From Streptacidiphilus sp. 4-A2 (GTDB lineage: Bacteria > Actinomycetota > Actinomycetes > Streptomycetales > Streptomycetaceae), in contig JAAFYY010000001.1 of assembly GCA_014284505.1 (NCBI GenBank), positions 1,798,001 to 1,862,000 of the forward strand: a stretch of DNA of 64,000 nucleotides. The letters run 5' to 3'. How positions within the stretch are numbered: position 1 is the stretch's first letter; every line of letters begins with the position of its first letter. The notes beneath the pieces were generated by a model, which was not told the DNA's origin, ran no database searches, and saw nothing but the letters and a program-made list of their open reading frames with translations. Below, piece by piece: positions 37,747 through 47,762 of this stretch. A program made the position numbers and the translations under genes.

Positions 37747-38675
37747 CGGCGGCCGCCCCGCAGCACCCCGGCGCTCACGGCCGACATGTCCAGCTCGCCG
37801 AACCCCGCCGAGACGGCCTCCGCCAGCCGGTCTCCGGCCGCCGACGCCACCGGGAGCTCCAGGCCCGCCTGGTGGGCCAGGTCGGCGGCGTACCCGAGGT
37901 CCTTGGCCAGCAGGGCCAGCCGGCAGCTCACGTCGGTGTGGGTGTCGTCCCGCATGGCCGGGCCCTTGCCGGACGCCACCCCGCCGGCCCAGCCGAACTC
38001 CGAGAGGATCTCCAGTGCCTGGCCTGGGTCGAGACCGAGAGGTCCGACCATGGCCAGCGCCTCGCCCAGGGCTACCAGGAAGGATCCGGCGAGCATGTTG
38101 TTGACGAGCTTGAACCGGCCTCCGGCACCGACCGGCCCCAGAGCGAAGACCCGCTCGGTGAACGCGGCGAACAGCGGCCCGGCGGCGTCGAGCGCGGCGG
38201 CCGAGCCACCGGCGAACATGATCAGGCTGCCGTCCGAGGCACGGGGGGTGCTTCCGGTCACCGGTGCGTCCACGGGGGCCAGCGAGCGGTCCAGGCAGGC
38301 GTCGGCCCACGAGGCCGTCCATCCGGCCGACAGGGTCGAGCACTCGACGGCCAGGGTCCCCGGGCGCGCGGCGGCCAGGGCGCCGTCGGCGCCGAGCCAG
38401 ACCGAGCGACTCGCCTCGTCGTCGGCGACCATGCTGAGCACCGCGTGAGCGCCCCGCGCTGCCTCGCCCGGGGTGGCGCAGACCGCGGCGGCGTACTGGG
38501 CCAGCCCGTCGAGCCGGGCCCGGGTCCGGTTGTACAGCCGCAGCTGGAAGCCCGCTCGCCGCAGGTGCGGGATCATCCGCGAGGCCATGGTGCCGGCCCC
38601 GAGGACGGCGACGGTGTCGCCGCGGGTGAGCGGGCGCCGGGCGTCGGGGTCCGGCCGGGACGGGTCAGCCGACAC
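37743..38675 (-). CDS. Beta-hydroxyacid dehydrogenase family oxidoreductase
   Basis: Intact 310-residue frame from GTG 38675. TVAVLGAGTMASRMIPHLRRAGFQLRLYNRT is the NAD(P)-binding Rossmann motif; PVDAPVTGSTPRASDGSLIMFAGG is the 6-phosphogluconate/3-hydroxyisobutyrate dehydrogenase substrate signature (D-x-P-V-[ST]-G); GGRFKLVNNMLAG contains the catalytic Lys; DLGYAADLAHQAGLELPV follows. Members also include imine reductases, so either a 3-hydroxyacid or an imine substrate is possible. It overlaps both neighbours and is cotranslated with the PatB-like enzyme. Confidence 0.9.
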   Translation of the reverse strand: MSADPSRPDPDARRPLTRGDTVAVLGAGTMASRMIPHLRRAGFQLRLYNRTRARLDGLAQYAAAVCATPGEAARGAHAVLSMVADDEASRSVWLGADGALAAARPGTLAVECSTLSAGWTASWADACLDRSLAPVDAPVTGSTPRASDGSLIMFAGGSAAALDAAGPLFAAFTERVFALGPVGAGGRFKLVNNMLAGSFLVALGEALAMVGPLGLDPGQALEILSEFGWAGGVASGKGPAMRDDTHTDVSCRLALLAKDLGYAADLAHQAGLELPVASAAGDRLAEAVSAGFGELDMSAVSAGVLRGGRR

Positions 38676-39276
38676 CGTGCTCCCCCGTCCGCGGCCGGTT
38701 GACGGGCTCGTAGAGGCACCAGAGCATGGTGGGGCGGAAGATCTGGTGGACCACCAGCCCCTGGGCCTGCTCGACCACGTCGAGAGAGCCGACGCATCCG
38801 TCCGCCCGGCCGTCCGACGCCCACCGGACCGCGGTGGGCTTCGCGTTCACATACACGTGGCTGGCCAGCGGGGCGAACCGCTTGGCGAACGCCGCGGTGG
38901 CCGGGTGGATGGCCAGCGTCCTGGCCTCCTCCGGAGTGCGGGCCATCGCCGGATTGGTGGCGACGCACATGACCTTGGTGTTGTTCTCCCAGGCCGCCAC
39001 CAGACGCATCCGTCCGAATACCCGGAAGTGCATGTCGACCCAGCTGTCGGTGACGTCCCGGCCCTCCTTTTCCAGGAACCCGGCGGCCACCAGGACATAG
39101 GACTTCTCGGCCTGGCCGAACCGCATGGCGCCGTCGAACGACTCGGCCAGGACGACCCTTTCGAAGAACCGGCTCGCCTCGGCCTGGGCATCGGTTCCGG
39201 CGGGGCCGAGGGTGGCGACAACGGCTGACTTCGAGTCGATGTTCGGGGGCAATCCGGCCAACAGATCGGACGGCAT
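38665..39276 (-). CDS. BacA-like prephenate decarboxylase/dehydratase-fold protein
   Basis: Intact 203-residue frame. VVATLGPAGTDAQAEASRFF is the first-strand motif shared by prephenate dehydratases and the bacilysin enzyme BacA (TLGPxGT). KSYVLVAAGF, MRLVAAWENNTKVMCVATNP, HVYVNAKPTAVRWASDGRADGCVGS and IFRPTMLWCLYEP line up with the rest of BacA, and the length is nearly the same. BacA-type enzymes decarboxylate prephenate without aromatisation on the way to cyclohexenyl amino acids. The family call is by motif order; the exact reaction is inference, and the key residues may have diverged. Confidence 0.6.
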   Translation of the reverse strand: MPSDLLAGLPPNIDSKSAVVATLGPAGTDAQAEASRFFERVVLAESFDGAMRFGQAEKSYVLVAAGFLEKEGRDVTDSWVDMHFRVFGRMRLVAAWENNTKVMCVATNPAMARTPEEARTLAIHPATAAFAKRFAPLASHVYVNAKPTAVRWASDGRADGCVGSLDVVEQAQGLVVHQIFRPTMLWCLYEPVNRPRTGEHGVG

Positions 39277-39362
39277 GGGTCTTCGCTCCTAGCGTTCTGA
39301 ACACGGCCTGGCTGAGAAGTCGGGGCCTTTCACGACAGCGGCCCGGAGGGGATGACGGAGGG

Positions 39363-39563
39363 TCAGTCCCTCCGGATCGAGATGGCCTCCGTGGGACAGC
39401 ACCCGGCGACTTCCTCGATCAGGACGTCATCGGAGGTGTCCGCGTCCTCGCGCACCGCGACCACCCCGCCGACCAGGTGGAACACATCCGGCGCGCTGGC
39501 GACGCAGACGCCCGAGCCGAGACACAGCCCGGCGTCGACAGAAACGGTCAGATCGCGGGTCAT
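39363..39563 (-). CDS. Ferredoxin, 3Fe-4S type
   Basis: 66 residues with the cluster ligands CLGSGVC and a late Cys in EVAGCCPTEAISI, the pattern of small actinobacterial ferredoxins that feed electrons to P450s. Its start overlaps the P450 stop (39560-39563), so the pair is cotranslated and almost certainly functions together. Confidence 0.93.
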   Translation of the reverse strand: MTRDLTVSVDAGLCLGSGVCVASAPDVFHLVGGVVAVREDADTSDDVLIEEVAGCCPTEAISIRRD

Positions 39564-40767
39564 TCCGTACCTCCCCAGGTCACGGGCAGCGTTTCCAGGC
39601 CTCGGACGACCTGGCCGGTCATCCAGGTGAGCTCATCGGGTTCCACCGCGATCCGCAGGTCCGGGAACCGCGAGACCAGGGCTTCGATGGTGACCTTCAT
39701 CTCCAGGCGGACGAGCTGGGCGCCCACGCAGTGGTGCGCGCCGTGCCCCAGCCCCAGATGCGGGTTGCGTTCGCGCCCGAAGTCCAGCTGGTCGGGGTTC
39801 TCGAAGACCAGCTCGTCGCGATTGCCCGATCCCATGGCGGGCAGGACGGACTCCCCCGCCTTGACGGTGACCCCGCCCAGCTCGACATCCTCCGTCGCCA
39901 CCCGGACCTTGCCGCCCGCGGTTCCGATGGGAATGAAGCGGAGCAACTCCTCGACGGCTGCCGGGATGAGCTCGTGATCGGCAACCAGGGCCTGGTACTT
40001 GTCGGGATGGCTGAGCAGCACATAGACCGCCCCGGTCAGGAAGTCGGTGGGCGTGCCCGTACCGCCGGCGAGAATGGCCACACCCAGGTTGAGCAGCTCG
40101 TCGTCGGAGAGCCGGCCCTGTGCGCCGGCCTCGGCGTACACGCTCAGCAGGTCGTCGCCGGGGTTCCGGCGCTTCTCCTCGATCAGATCGGCGATGAACC
40201 GCTCGATGGCGGAGCGCGGGTCGGCCAGGACGTCCGGCGGCGCCTGCCAGGAGCGCAGATCGCTGAGCAACTGCTCGAACCGCGGGCGGTCCTCCACCGG
40301 AATGCCGAGCATCTCGCAGATCATGATGCGGGGCAGCGGACGGGAGACGGTCGCGATGAAGTCCGCCGGGCCGCCGGTCGCCTGGAGGCCGTCCAGCAGT
40401 CCGGTCACCACCTCGCCGGTGCGTTCGGCGAGTTCACGCACCCTGCGTACGGTGAACCCCCGGCGGCCACCCGCCTGACCCGGGTGTGGTCGGGCGGGTC
40501 CAGGGCCGAGATGGAACCGGCGGGCAGGGGCTCGGACGCCAGGCTCGGCCGTCCGCGTTCATTGGCCAGCGCCCGGGAGAAGCGCGGATCCGCGAGGACC
40601 GTGCGGATGTCCTCGTAACGTGTGGCCAGCCAGGTCTCACCGCCCACGGGCATCTCCACCCGGACCAGCTTCCCCTCGGCCCGGATCGCGGCGACCTCCG
40701 GTTCCAGTTCCAGGCGGTGCTCCCGCCCGAAGGGGTACCGCGGGACAGCGGCTCTCTCGTCTGCCAT
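39560..40767 (-). CDS. Cytochrome P450
   Basis: ATG 40767 (MADERAAVPRYPFGREHRLELEPEV) follows GAGGAAGC. Conserved parts: TRYEDIRTVLADPRFSRAL, AVEELLRFIP (ExxR helix K), RNPHLGLGHGAHHCVGAQLVRLEM (haem Cys loop) and DFGRERNP. The helix-I segment reads AILAGGTGTPTDFL, in which the usual acid-alcohol pair (A-G-x-[DE]-T) is altered; P450s on carrier-bound amino acids or peptides sometimes differ here. About 402 residues. It probably hydroxylates or couples a building block or chain of the NRPS/PKS product, with the ferredoxin next to it. One break near 40450 is bridged. Confidence 0.92.
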
Positions 40768-40839
40768 GAAGCTTCCTCTTTGTTCAGGTGCGGGCCGCCG
40801 CATCAGATCGGCTCCCGCTGGATGCGTCGGGTCCGGCGC

Positions 40840-42078
40840 TCAGCGGCCGGGGTGCGGAAGGCGTACGGGCCGGCCGCGCAGCAGGATGAACGACGGTTCG
40901 GACAGGGCCCCCAGGTCGGCGGTCGGGTCCCGGTCCACGGCGATCAGGTCCGCCGAGAGCCCGGCCCGGACGCTGCCGGTCAGGTCCGCGACGCCCAGGG
41001 CCGCCGCGGCCACGGAGGTGGCCGCGCGGATGACTTCCAGCGGGCCGAGCCCGGCGTCGCGCAGGATCTCCAGGCCGGTCGCGAGGCCGTCATGGGGGAT
41101 GTGCTCGATGCCGGCGTCCGTGCCGGCCACCACCGCCACGCCCGCCGCGTGCAGGGCCGCGATGTGCTCGGCCCGCTGGTCCCACGGCAGCCGGCCCTCG
41201 GGGTTGCGCGCGTTCCGGTTGACCGTGGGGCAGACGAACACTCCCTGCGCCGCCATCCGCTCGGCGACGCGCGGATCGAACTCCAGGCCCGCCGCTCCCA
41301 CCCAGCTGCAGTGCTCGACCGTGTCGACGCCCGCGGCGACGGCCATCCTGATGCCCGCCGTGCCGTGCGCGTGGGCGGCGACCCGCATGCCCAGCCGGTT
41401 CGCGCGGTCCACCACCAGCCTCAGCCGGCCCTCGTCGAACTGCGGTGCCCCGGGGCGGTGCCGGTGGTCAGGAAACCGCCCGTGGCCATGATCTTGATGA
41501 GGTCGGCGCCCTCGGCGTGGCTGCGCTCCACTTCGGCGACGAGGCTGTCGCGGTCGTGGCACTCCCCGCCCATGTACCAGCAGTGGCCGCCCACGGTGGT
41601 GATCGGCCGGCCCGCCACCAGCAGCCGGGGCCGGCGGCCGCCCCCTCGGCGAGCAGTTGCCGCGCGCGCACCCCCGAAAGCCGAGGTCGCGGACGGTCGT
41701 GATGCCGGCCTCCAGGCAACGGCCCGCCGCCGACAGCATGAGTCCGAGCAGTTGCTCGTCGTCGGCTCCGGTCATGCTCTCCACCGGGGCCGATCCGCCG
41801 TCGAAGCCCAGGTGGACATGTGCGTCGATCAGACCGGGCAACAGCGTCCGGGCGCCGAGGTCAAGCACCTGGGCCTGCTCGTAGCCGGAGCCGCCGACGT
41901 CGTCGCGCCGCCCCACCCAGGTGATCAGCCCGTCTTCGACGGCCACCGCCGCTTGCCGGATCACCTGGTCGCCGACCGCGCTCACCAGGCGGTCGGCGAG
42001 AATCAGCCGGCGCGTCACGCGGGTGTCCGCGGCCCGGTGGCCGGCGGTGTGCTCCCGGCGGAGGCCGGGGGCGCTCAC
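40840..42078 (-). CDS. Imidazolonepropionase/prolidase-like amidohydrolase
   Basis: GTG 42078 overlaps the hydrolase gene (GTGA). Metal-site motifs: LLPGLIDAHVHLGFDGG (HxH), ADLIKIMATGGFLT (carbamylated-Lys strand), MRVAAHAHGTAGIRMAVAAGVDTVEHCS (two His) and VVAGTDAGIEHIPHDGLATG (Asp). The C-terminus has GSVRAGLSADLIAVDRDPTADL. About 412 residues, typical of cytosolic Xaa-Pro dipeptidase-like and imidazolonepropionase-like members. It may cleave an amide in a building block or product, or remove a protecting residue. Two breaks (near 41460 and 41650) are bridged. Confidence 0.88.
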   Translation of the reverse strand: MSAPGLRREHTAGHRAADTRVTRRLILADRLVSAVGDQVIRQAAVAVEDGLITWVGRRDDVGGSGYEQAQVLDLGARTLLPGLIDAHVHLGFDGGSAPVESMTGADDEQLLGLMLSAAGRCLEAGITTVRDLGFRGCARGNCSPRGRPPAPAAGGGPADHHRGRPLLVHGRGVPRPRQPRRRSGAQPRRGRRPHQDHGHGRFPDHRHRPGAPQFDEGRLRLVVDRANRLGMRVAAHAHGTAGIRMAVAAGVDTVEHCSWVGAAGLEFDPRVAERMAAQGVFVCPTVNRNARNPEGRLPWDQRAEHIAALHAAGVAVVAGTDAGIEHIPHDGLATGLEILRDAGLGPLEVIRAATSVAAAALGVADLTGSVRAGLSADLIAVDRDPTADLGALSEPSFILLRGRPVRLPHPGR

Positions 42079-42891
42079 CGGGAGCCGCCGAGCTGGGCGG
42101 CGACAAAGGCGACGGTTTCCGGGCTGGTGAGGAATTCGGCCCCGGTCAGCGTGGTCCGGTGGATCCGGGCGGTGGCCGGCCACCTTCCGCCGCGTGCTCC
42201 AACGGATCGGGGCTCGCGATGACGCGGACATCGGCCGGCGGGACCGCGGGCGCGGCGTCCGCGGCCGAGAGCAGATAGCCCAGCCAGGCGGTGTACCGCG
42301 AGACCAGGTCGGCGATCAGAGCCGTGGCCGGGGCGTCGGACGGCTCCGCGGTCGCGGCCGTCAGGTCGCTCCACAGCAGCGACCCGATGTGCCGCACGAC
42401 GTCGACGGGGTCGTCCGGGAGGGCGGCGCCGTCCGTCGGCGGCTCAGCGGCCTCCCGGCCGGCCGGGCCGCCGATGGAACGCCGGATGTAGGACAGATCG
42501 TCCAGCACCTGCCGCCGGTCGGGGAAGCGCGGGGCCAGGAGCAGCACCGGTACGTCCGTTCCTCCGTGGGCCAGGCGTGCGGCGATGGTCAACGCCAGCG
42601 GCGCGGCACTGCAGTAGCCGACCAGCACGGCCGGCGTGCGGTCGAGTGCGGCGATCAACCGGGCGTATTCCTCGGCCAGTTCGCACAGCGGCAGCCAGCT
42701 GGAGCTGTCGCTGAGGTCGGCGACCGGATCGACCCGCAGCACCGACCAGTCCCCGAGGGCCGTGGTCACCAAGTCCCCGCGGACGGCTGGCCGCTGAACT
42801 TGATGAAGTCGACGACGACCGCGTGGCTGGTCGGGCCCGACTGCAAGGTGGTCAGGCTGACCAGCGGACGGGCTGTCTCATCGAACTGCAT
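42075..42891 (-). CDS. Alpha/beta hydrolase (thioesterase-like) with Cys nucleophile elbow
   Basis: Start at ATG 42891 (MQFDETARPLVSLTTLQSG), preferred over 42897 because GGAGAAGG then sits six bases away. The elbow reads AVLVGYCSAAPLALTIAARLA, giving G-Y-C-S-A: Cys where Ser is usual. DVRVIASPDPLEHAAEGG holds the likely Asp, and a His may be near the end (ATARIHRTTL). About 270 residues. It looks like a free-standing type II thioesterase or related transferase of the NRPS/PKS pathway. Breaks near 42785 and 42182 are bridged. It is the first gene of its minus-strand operon, downstream of the shared 42-bp element. Confidence 0.7.
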
Positions 42892-43061
42892 GCTCATCCT
42901 TCTCCAGGCGGGAGGTCGGTCGTGGCATCGTCACCACCCGGCCGTCCGCGAGAACCGGTCCACAAAGTGAGTCCGACGGGACGTACGGACGTCCACGGCA
43001 AACTGCGGCACGGAAATAACTCCTGCTGCTGATCCCTATGGACAGCCTCAGGTATCCGGAC

Positions 43062-43103
43062 CGGGCAATCAAGGTGTTGCCTGTTGCCCGAAAATCAGTC
43101 AAC
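43062..43103 (-). promoter_or_regulatory. Shared 42-bp regulatory element, copy 2
   Basis: Matches 31416-31457 at 36 of 42 bases with both inverted repeats kept (GGCAA-N8-TTGCC and GTTG-N13-CAAC). It is about 170 bp from the minus-strand start at 42891 and 115 bp from the plus-strand promoter, so it may act on both divergent operons. A second short match, GGACAGCCT, precedes both copies by 22-23 bases. Confidence 0.75.
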
Positions 43104-43217
43104 ACGCGGGTGCACGGACGGCGGAACTCGCCCGTGCCCCGGCCGGTCCGCCTGTTGCACGGCCCCCGGCCGGCGGACAGCGGGGCCGCAGGGCCGTAAA
43201 ACCCCCGCACGTGGCCG

Positions 43218-43247
43218 TTGACATGCGCAACAGCCCGCTGCTAGCGT
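43218..43247 (+). promoter_or_regulatory. Sigma-70-type promoter of the NRPS/PKS operon
   Basis: A -35 TTGACA (43218-43223) and -10 TAGCGT (43242-43247) are separated by 18 bp. Transcription would start near 43254, leaving a ~120-nt leader before the first gene. Confidence 0.65.
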
Positions 43248-43376
43248 CCCGACCTATTGTTTCCGAAGCTGGCATTCCAGCCCTCCGGCCGGCACACATC
43301 GCAGGCATATGTGGCGCTCCGCGGCGGATGCCATCGCAGTGGTCGGGCGTTTGAATTTCAAGGCCGTCGACGGGAT

Positions 43377-44456
43377 ATGAATGCCCGCTCGCGGCCTGCG
43401 ATCCGTAAAAACAATTCTCCGGGAATGGGAACAGGCATGACTTTTACGGTAGGCCGTGATTCGATCGAGGTTGTGGTCTCGGCACAGTGGGACCGTATTC
43501 TCGGCCGGCGTCCGACGTCGATCGACGAAAACTTCTTCGAGTGCGGCGGGAATTCATTCAAGGCGGCCCGGCTCGCGGGCGGACTGCGCGCGGCCATGGG
43601 GCGGGACGTCCCCCTGCATGTGATCTTCGACATGCCCACCGTCCGGGCGCAGAGCGACTGGCTGCGCACCGGTCAGGCCGGCGCCAAGCAGCAGATCATG
43701 ACGTTCAAGCCGAACGGGAAGCACGCGCCGCTGGTGCTGCTCCCCGGCGGCGGCGGGAGCCTGGTGGGCCTGGGCGCCTTCGCCGGCCCGCGCTTCGACC
43801 GGCCGGTCCACGGGCTGCACGCGCGCGGGCTGGCCGCCGGTGAGCTGCCGGCCGCCGACATGGCGGAGCTGAGCCAGGGGTTCGCCGAGATGCTCGACGC
43901 CTCCTCCGTCCCCAGGAGGATCCACCTGGCGGGGTACTGCTCCGGCGGCGTCTTCGCCTACCACCTGGCGTCGGTCCTCGCCGGGGAGGGCTGGGACATA
44001 CTCAGCGTCACGCTGCTGAATGCCACGCTCGCGGTTCCCGACATACCGCGCGAGGAGATCGTCACGCGGCGGCTCAGGGAACTCGCCGGGCCGGCCGGAA
44101 CGGACGTTCCAGCCAGTGCCGACGAACTCTTCGAGCAGCTCCGCAATTCGGGCAAGGATCTGCTGGAACAGGATTCCGACGCCTTCCGGCGGCGGCACGA
44201 GGTTTTTGCGGCACTCTGGCGGGTGGTCGTCGAATACCAGCCCGAGCCCCTGGCGCTGCCGGTCGCGCTCTTCTCGCTGCCCGATCGCTTCAACGCCGAT
44301 CTCGCGGATTCCCGTGGGGTGACGGACTGGGCCGACCTGGGGCTCGCAGACTTCCGGCAGATCGATTCCGCGGACCCGGGAATGATGCAGACAGTGCACG
44401 AACCGACGCTGGACGCGATCGAGGCCTGGCTGCGCGAGGTCGAAGGCACGGCCTGA
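43377..44456 (+). CDS. PCP-thioesterase didomain protein with Cys elbow
   Basis: Starts are possible at ATG 43377 or ATG 43437 (MTFTVGRDSIEVVVSAQWDRI); the second begins right at the carrier domain. The carrier motif is DENFFECGGNSFKAARLAGGL, with Ser as the phosphopantetheine site. From about residue 110 a thioesterase domain follows: APLVLLPGGGGSLVGLGAF, PVHGLHARGLAAGELP, IHLAGYCSGGVFAYHLA (G-Y-C-S-G, Cys nucleophile) and QTVHEPTLDAIEAWL with the His. It is the first gene of the operon yet carries release-type chemistry, so it may hold or finish the chain in trans. The frame is intact. Confidence 0.88.
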   Translation: MNARSRPAIRKNNSPGMGTGMTFTVGRDSIEVVVSAQWDRILGRRPTSIDENFFECGGNSFKAARLAGGLRAAMGRDVPLHVIFDMPTVRAQSDWLRTGQAGAKQQIMTFKPNGKHAPLVLLPGGGGSLVGLGAFAGPRFDRPVHGLHARGLAAGELPAADMAELSQGFAEMLDASSVPRRIHLAGYCSGGVFAYHLASVLAGEGWDILSVTLLNATLAVPDIPREEIVTRRLRELAGPAGTDVPASADELFEQLRNSGKDLLEQDSDAFRRRHEVFAALWRVVVEYQPEPLALPVALFSLPDRFNADLADSRGVTDWADLGLADFRQIDSADPGMMQTVHEPTLDAIEAWLREVEGTA

Positions 44457-44583
44457 TCGGCCCGGGCACCGAACGGGTACCGGTCCTTCCCTCCGACCTG
44501 CCCCGCTCTTTTCATCCGGTTCGGCCGCCGGCTTCTCGGCTTCAGTTGATGTTCGTGTTTCCAGGGATGGTTGGGTAACGACA

Positions 44584-47500
44584 GTGAATGTGCTGGACAC
44601 AGAAAGCGGAAGTACGGGCAGTCGCGGCGCTTCGGCAGCGGCCTCCGCAAAGGAGAACGGCGCTGTGGCTCCTGGACGAGATCGTGCAGGGAAGCGGCGT
44701 CAACAACGTCACCCTGGCCGTCCAGGTGCCGGGGCGGCTGCGCTGGTGGTCGCTTCAGCGGCGGTCAAAGTCCTGACCGACCGCCATCCGGCGCTGCGGG
44801 CGCAGTTCCACAGCGAGCCCTGGATGCTAGATCCTCCAGCCGGACGCCGTGGACATCGCCGTGGAGGTGGTGCACTCGACCCCGCAGAGCCTGGAGGACG
44901 ACGTCCGGGCCTTCTCCGCGGCCCCGTTCTCCCTGGACCGGCAGCCACTCCTGCGCGCCGCACATCTGCTGTGCGAGACCGGTGACGTCTTCTGCCTCGT
45001 CGTCCACCACATCGTCTTCGACGCCCGGTCCGCCAACCTGGTCCTGGCCGAGTTCGCCGGGCTGTACAGCGCGCTGGCCGCCGACACCGAGCCCGCCGCC
45101 GCCCTGCTGCGGGAGGTTCCGGCCCTGGTCGAGGCCGCACCCGCGGAGGGGAGCACGGCCTACTGGCGCGAACACCTGGCCGGGGCGGACCCCACCGGGC
45201 TGGAACTGTGGTGCGGCAGCCCCGAGCCGACCGTGCCCACGCTGGCGGGCGCCCGGCTCTCGCACGAACTCTCGGCCGAGGCCCGGGCGGTGGTCCACCG
45301 CCTGCGCAAGGAGCTGCGGGCGACCGAGAGCAGCGTCCTGCTCGCCGCGTACTACCTGCTGCTGGCCCGCCACGGGGCCGGTCCCGACCTGGTGGTGGGC
45401 ACCCCGGTGGACGTCCGCGGCACCCAGGCGCGGGACCGGTCGGATACCACGTCAACACGCTGGCCTGCCGGGTGAACGTCGACCTGGGCAGCGGCTTCCG
45501 GGCCCTGGTCCAGGCGACGCAGGGGGCCTTCCTCGGCGCCGTGGAGCACGCGGACACCCCGGTGGACCTCGTGCTCGCCGACATCCTGCGCGAGAACGTG
45601 TCCTGGCGCGGCGCCGTGTTCCGGCACATGTTCAACTATCTGCCCGACGAGGACGGAACGGCCCTGCTCCTCGGCGGCCAGCAGGCCCGCACGCTGGACG
45701 TGGACCGCGGGCACAGCCGGTTCGACCTGGAGTTCTTCGTGTCCTCCTCGCCGCGGCAGATCCGCATCAAGGCCGCCTACAGCACCGAGATCCATGACGG
45801 GGCGGACATCCGGCTGCTGCTCGAACGCTACGAGAGCCTGCTCCTGGCCGCCGCCCGGGACCTGGACCGCCCGGTGGGCACGCTGTCCCTGCTCAGCGGC
45901 CGGGACCAGGCAGTACTGGACCGGGCGAACCGCACCGAGCGGGCCGTCACCCCGGCCACCGTGCTCGCGGCCGTCGCCGGGCGCACCGCGGAGCAGCCCG
46001 ACGCGGTGGCCGTGCAGGACGGCGACCAGGCGCTGACCTACCGTCAGCTGTGGCACGCCGCCACCGCCAACCGGGAGGCGCTGGACGCCGCGGGCGTGGT
46101 CCCCGGCGACGTGGTCGCGGTCGCCGCGGCCCGCGGCGGCGCGCTGGCGGCCGCCGTGCTCGGGGTGTGGCTGACCGGCGCCGCCTATCTGCCGCTGGAC
46201 CCGGGGCACCCGCACGAGCGGCTGGCGTACCAGGTCGAGGACTCCGGGGCCCGGGTGCTGATGGCGGACGGCCCCTGCGCGTGGCTCGACAGCCGGTGCG
46301 AGCGCCTGCCGCTGGCCGCGGCCGACCCGGCCGCGGCGGCGGAGGCCGCGCCGGACCTCTCCCCCGGCCTGTCGCAGGCGGCGGACCGCGCCTACCTGAT
46401 CTACACCTCGGGTTCCACCGGCCGCCCCAAGGGTGTCGAGCTCAGCCACGGCAACCTCGCCAATGTGGTCGGCCACTTCGCCGACAGCCTGTCGGTGGCC
46501 TCCGGCGACGCCGTCCTGTGGCTCACGACCTTCGCCTTCGACATCTCGGCGCTGGAACTGTTCCTCCCGCTGGCGCGCGGGGGCCGGGTCGTGGTCGCAC
46601 CGGACGAGGCGCGCACCGACGCCACGGTGCTGTTCGGGCTCGTGCACCAGCACGACGTGCGGGTCGTCCAGGCCACGCCCACCACCTGGCGGCTGGTGGT
46701 CGACGAGGCGGACGGCCGGCTCGCCGGACGGCAGGTGCTGTGCGGCGGCGAGGCCATGCCCTCCGCACTCGCCGGTCAACTCCTGCGCACCGGATGCTCG
46801 TTGCACAATGTCTACGGGCCGACGGAGACCACTGTCTGGTCCACCGCCGCCGAGGTGCGCGAGGAGCCGGCCGGGCGGTGGGCATCGGTGTGCCGATAGC
46901 CAACACCACGGTCTTCGTCGCCGACCCGGACGGCCGGGAGCTGCCGCTCGGGCTGCGCGGCGAACTGTGCGTCGCCGGGGCCGGTGTCGGCATCGGCTAC
47001 CGCGACGAGCGGCTGACCGCGGACCGCTTCCGCGAGCACCCGCGCTTCGGCCGCTACTACCGGACCGGGGACCTCGCCAAGTGGCGGCACGACGGCACCC
47101 TGGAGATCCTGGGCCGCGCCGACCGCCAGGTGAAGCTGCGGGGAAACCGGATCGAGCTGGGCGAGGTCGAGTCGGCCGCGGCGGCGTTCCCCGGTGTGAC
47201 CGCGGCGGCCGCGGTGATCGCGGGTGATCCGACGGCGGACGGGCGACTGACGCTCTTCGTGCTCACCGCGCAGGGCGAGGAGATCGTCCCCAAGCTGTGG
47301 GAGCACGCCCGGGCGGTACTGCCCGCCTCGTTCGTCCCCAACGACGTGGTACCGGTCGACAGCCTGCCGACCACCCCCAACGGCAAGACCGACTACCGCG
47401 CGCTGACCGAAGCGGCCCTGGCCCGCGGCACCCGGCGGGCACCGGTGCCCGGCGCGGCCGCGGCCGCCGCTCCGGCAGCGGCGCCGGCGCCGGCGCCGGA

Positions 47501-47762
47501 CGGTGACGGGTTCGTCGAGGCGCTGCGCGAGCTGTGGGCGGAGTTCCTCAAGACGACCGCCGACCAGGTCACCCCGGACACCAACTTCTTCTCCAGCGGC
47601 GGGCATTCGCTGCTGGCGGCGCGTCTCGCGCGCCGGGTCGAGAAGAGCACCGGCGCCGCGGTCAGGCTCGCCGACATCTTCAACGCACCCACTCCCGCCG
47701 GGCTCGCCGTCCATCTCGCGGCCCACCGGGCTGCCCGGGCGACATCCGGGGAGACGACGTGA
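44584..47762 (+). CDS. NRPS module C-A-PCP, predicted to load glycine
   Basis: GTG 44584. Condensation domain ~44650-45880 with [16 protein letters not shown] (HHxxxDA; second-shell Gly is Ala). Adenylation domain ~45960-47420 with [19 protein letters not shown] (A3), [11 protein letters not shown] (A4), [12 protein letters not shown] (A5), [10 protein letters not shown] (A7) and PNGKTDYR (A10). The specificity positions I read are D-I-L-Q-L-G-V-V-W-K, closely matching the known glycine code. PCP near 47510-47710 with [17 protein letters not shown]. Breaks near 44690, 44830, 45445 and 46880 are bridged. The stop overlaps the next GTG, so this and the following modules work in order. Confidence 0.92.

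Noticed and set aside
45352-46806. 484-codon minus-strand frame inside the first NRPS
   Set aside because: Shadow of the NRPS codons; the plus strand carries all condensation and adenylation motifs.
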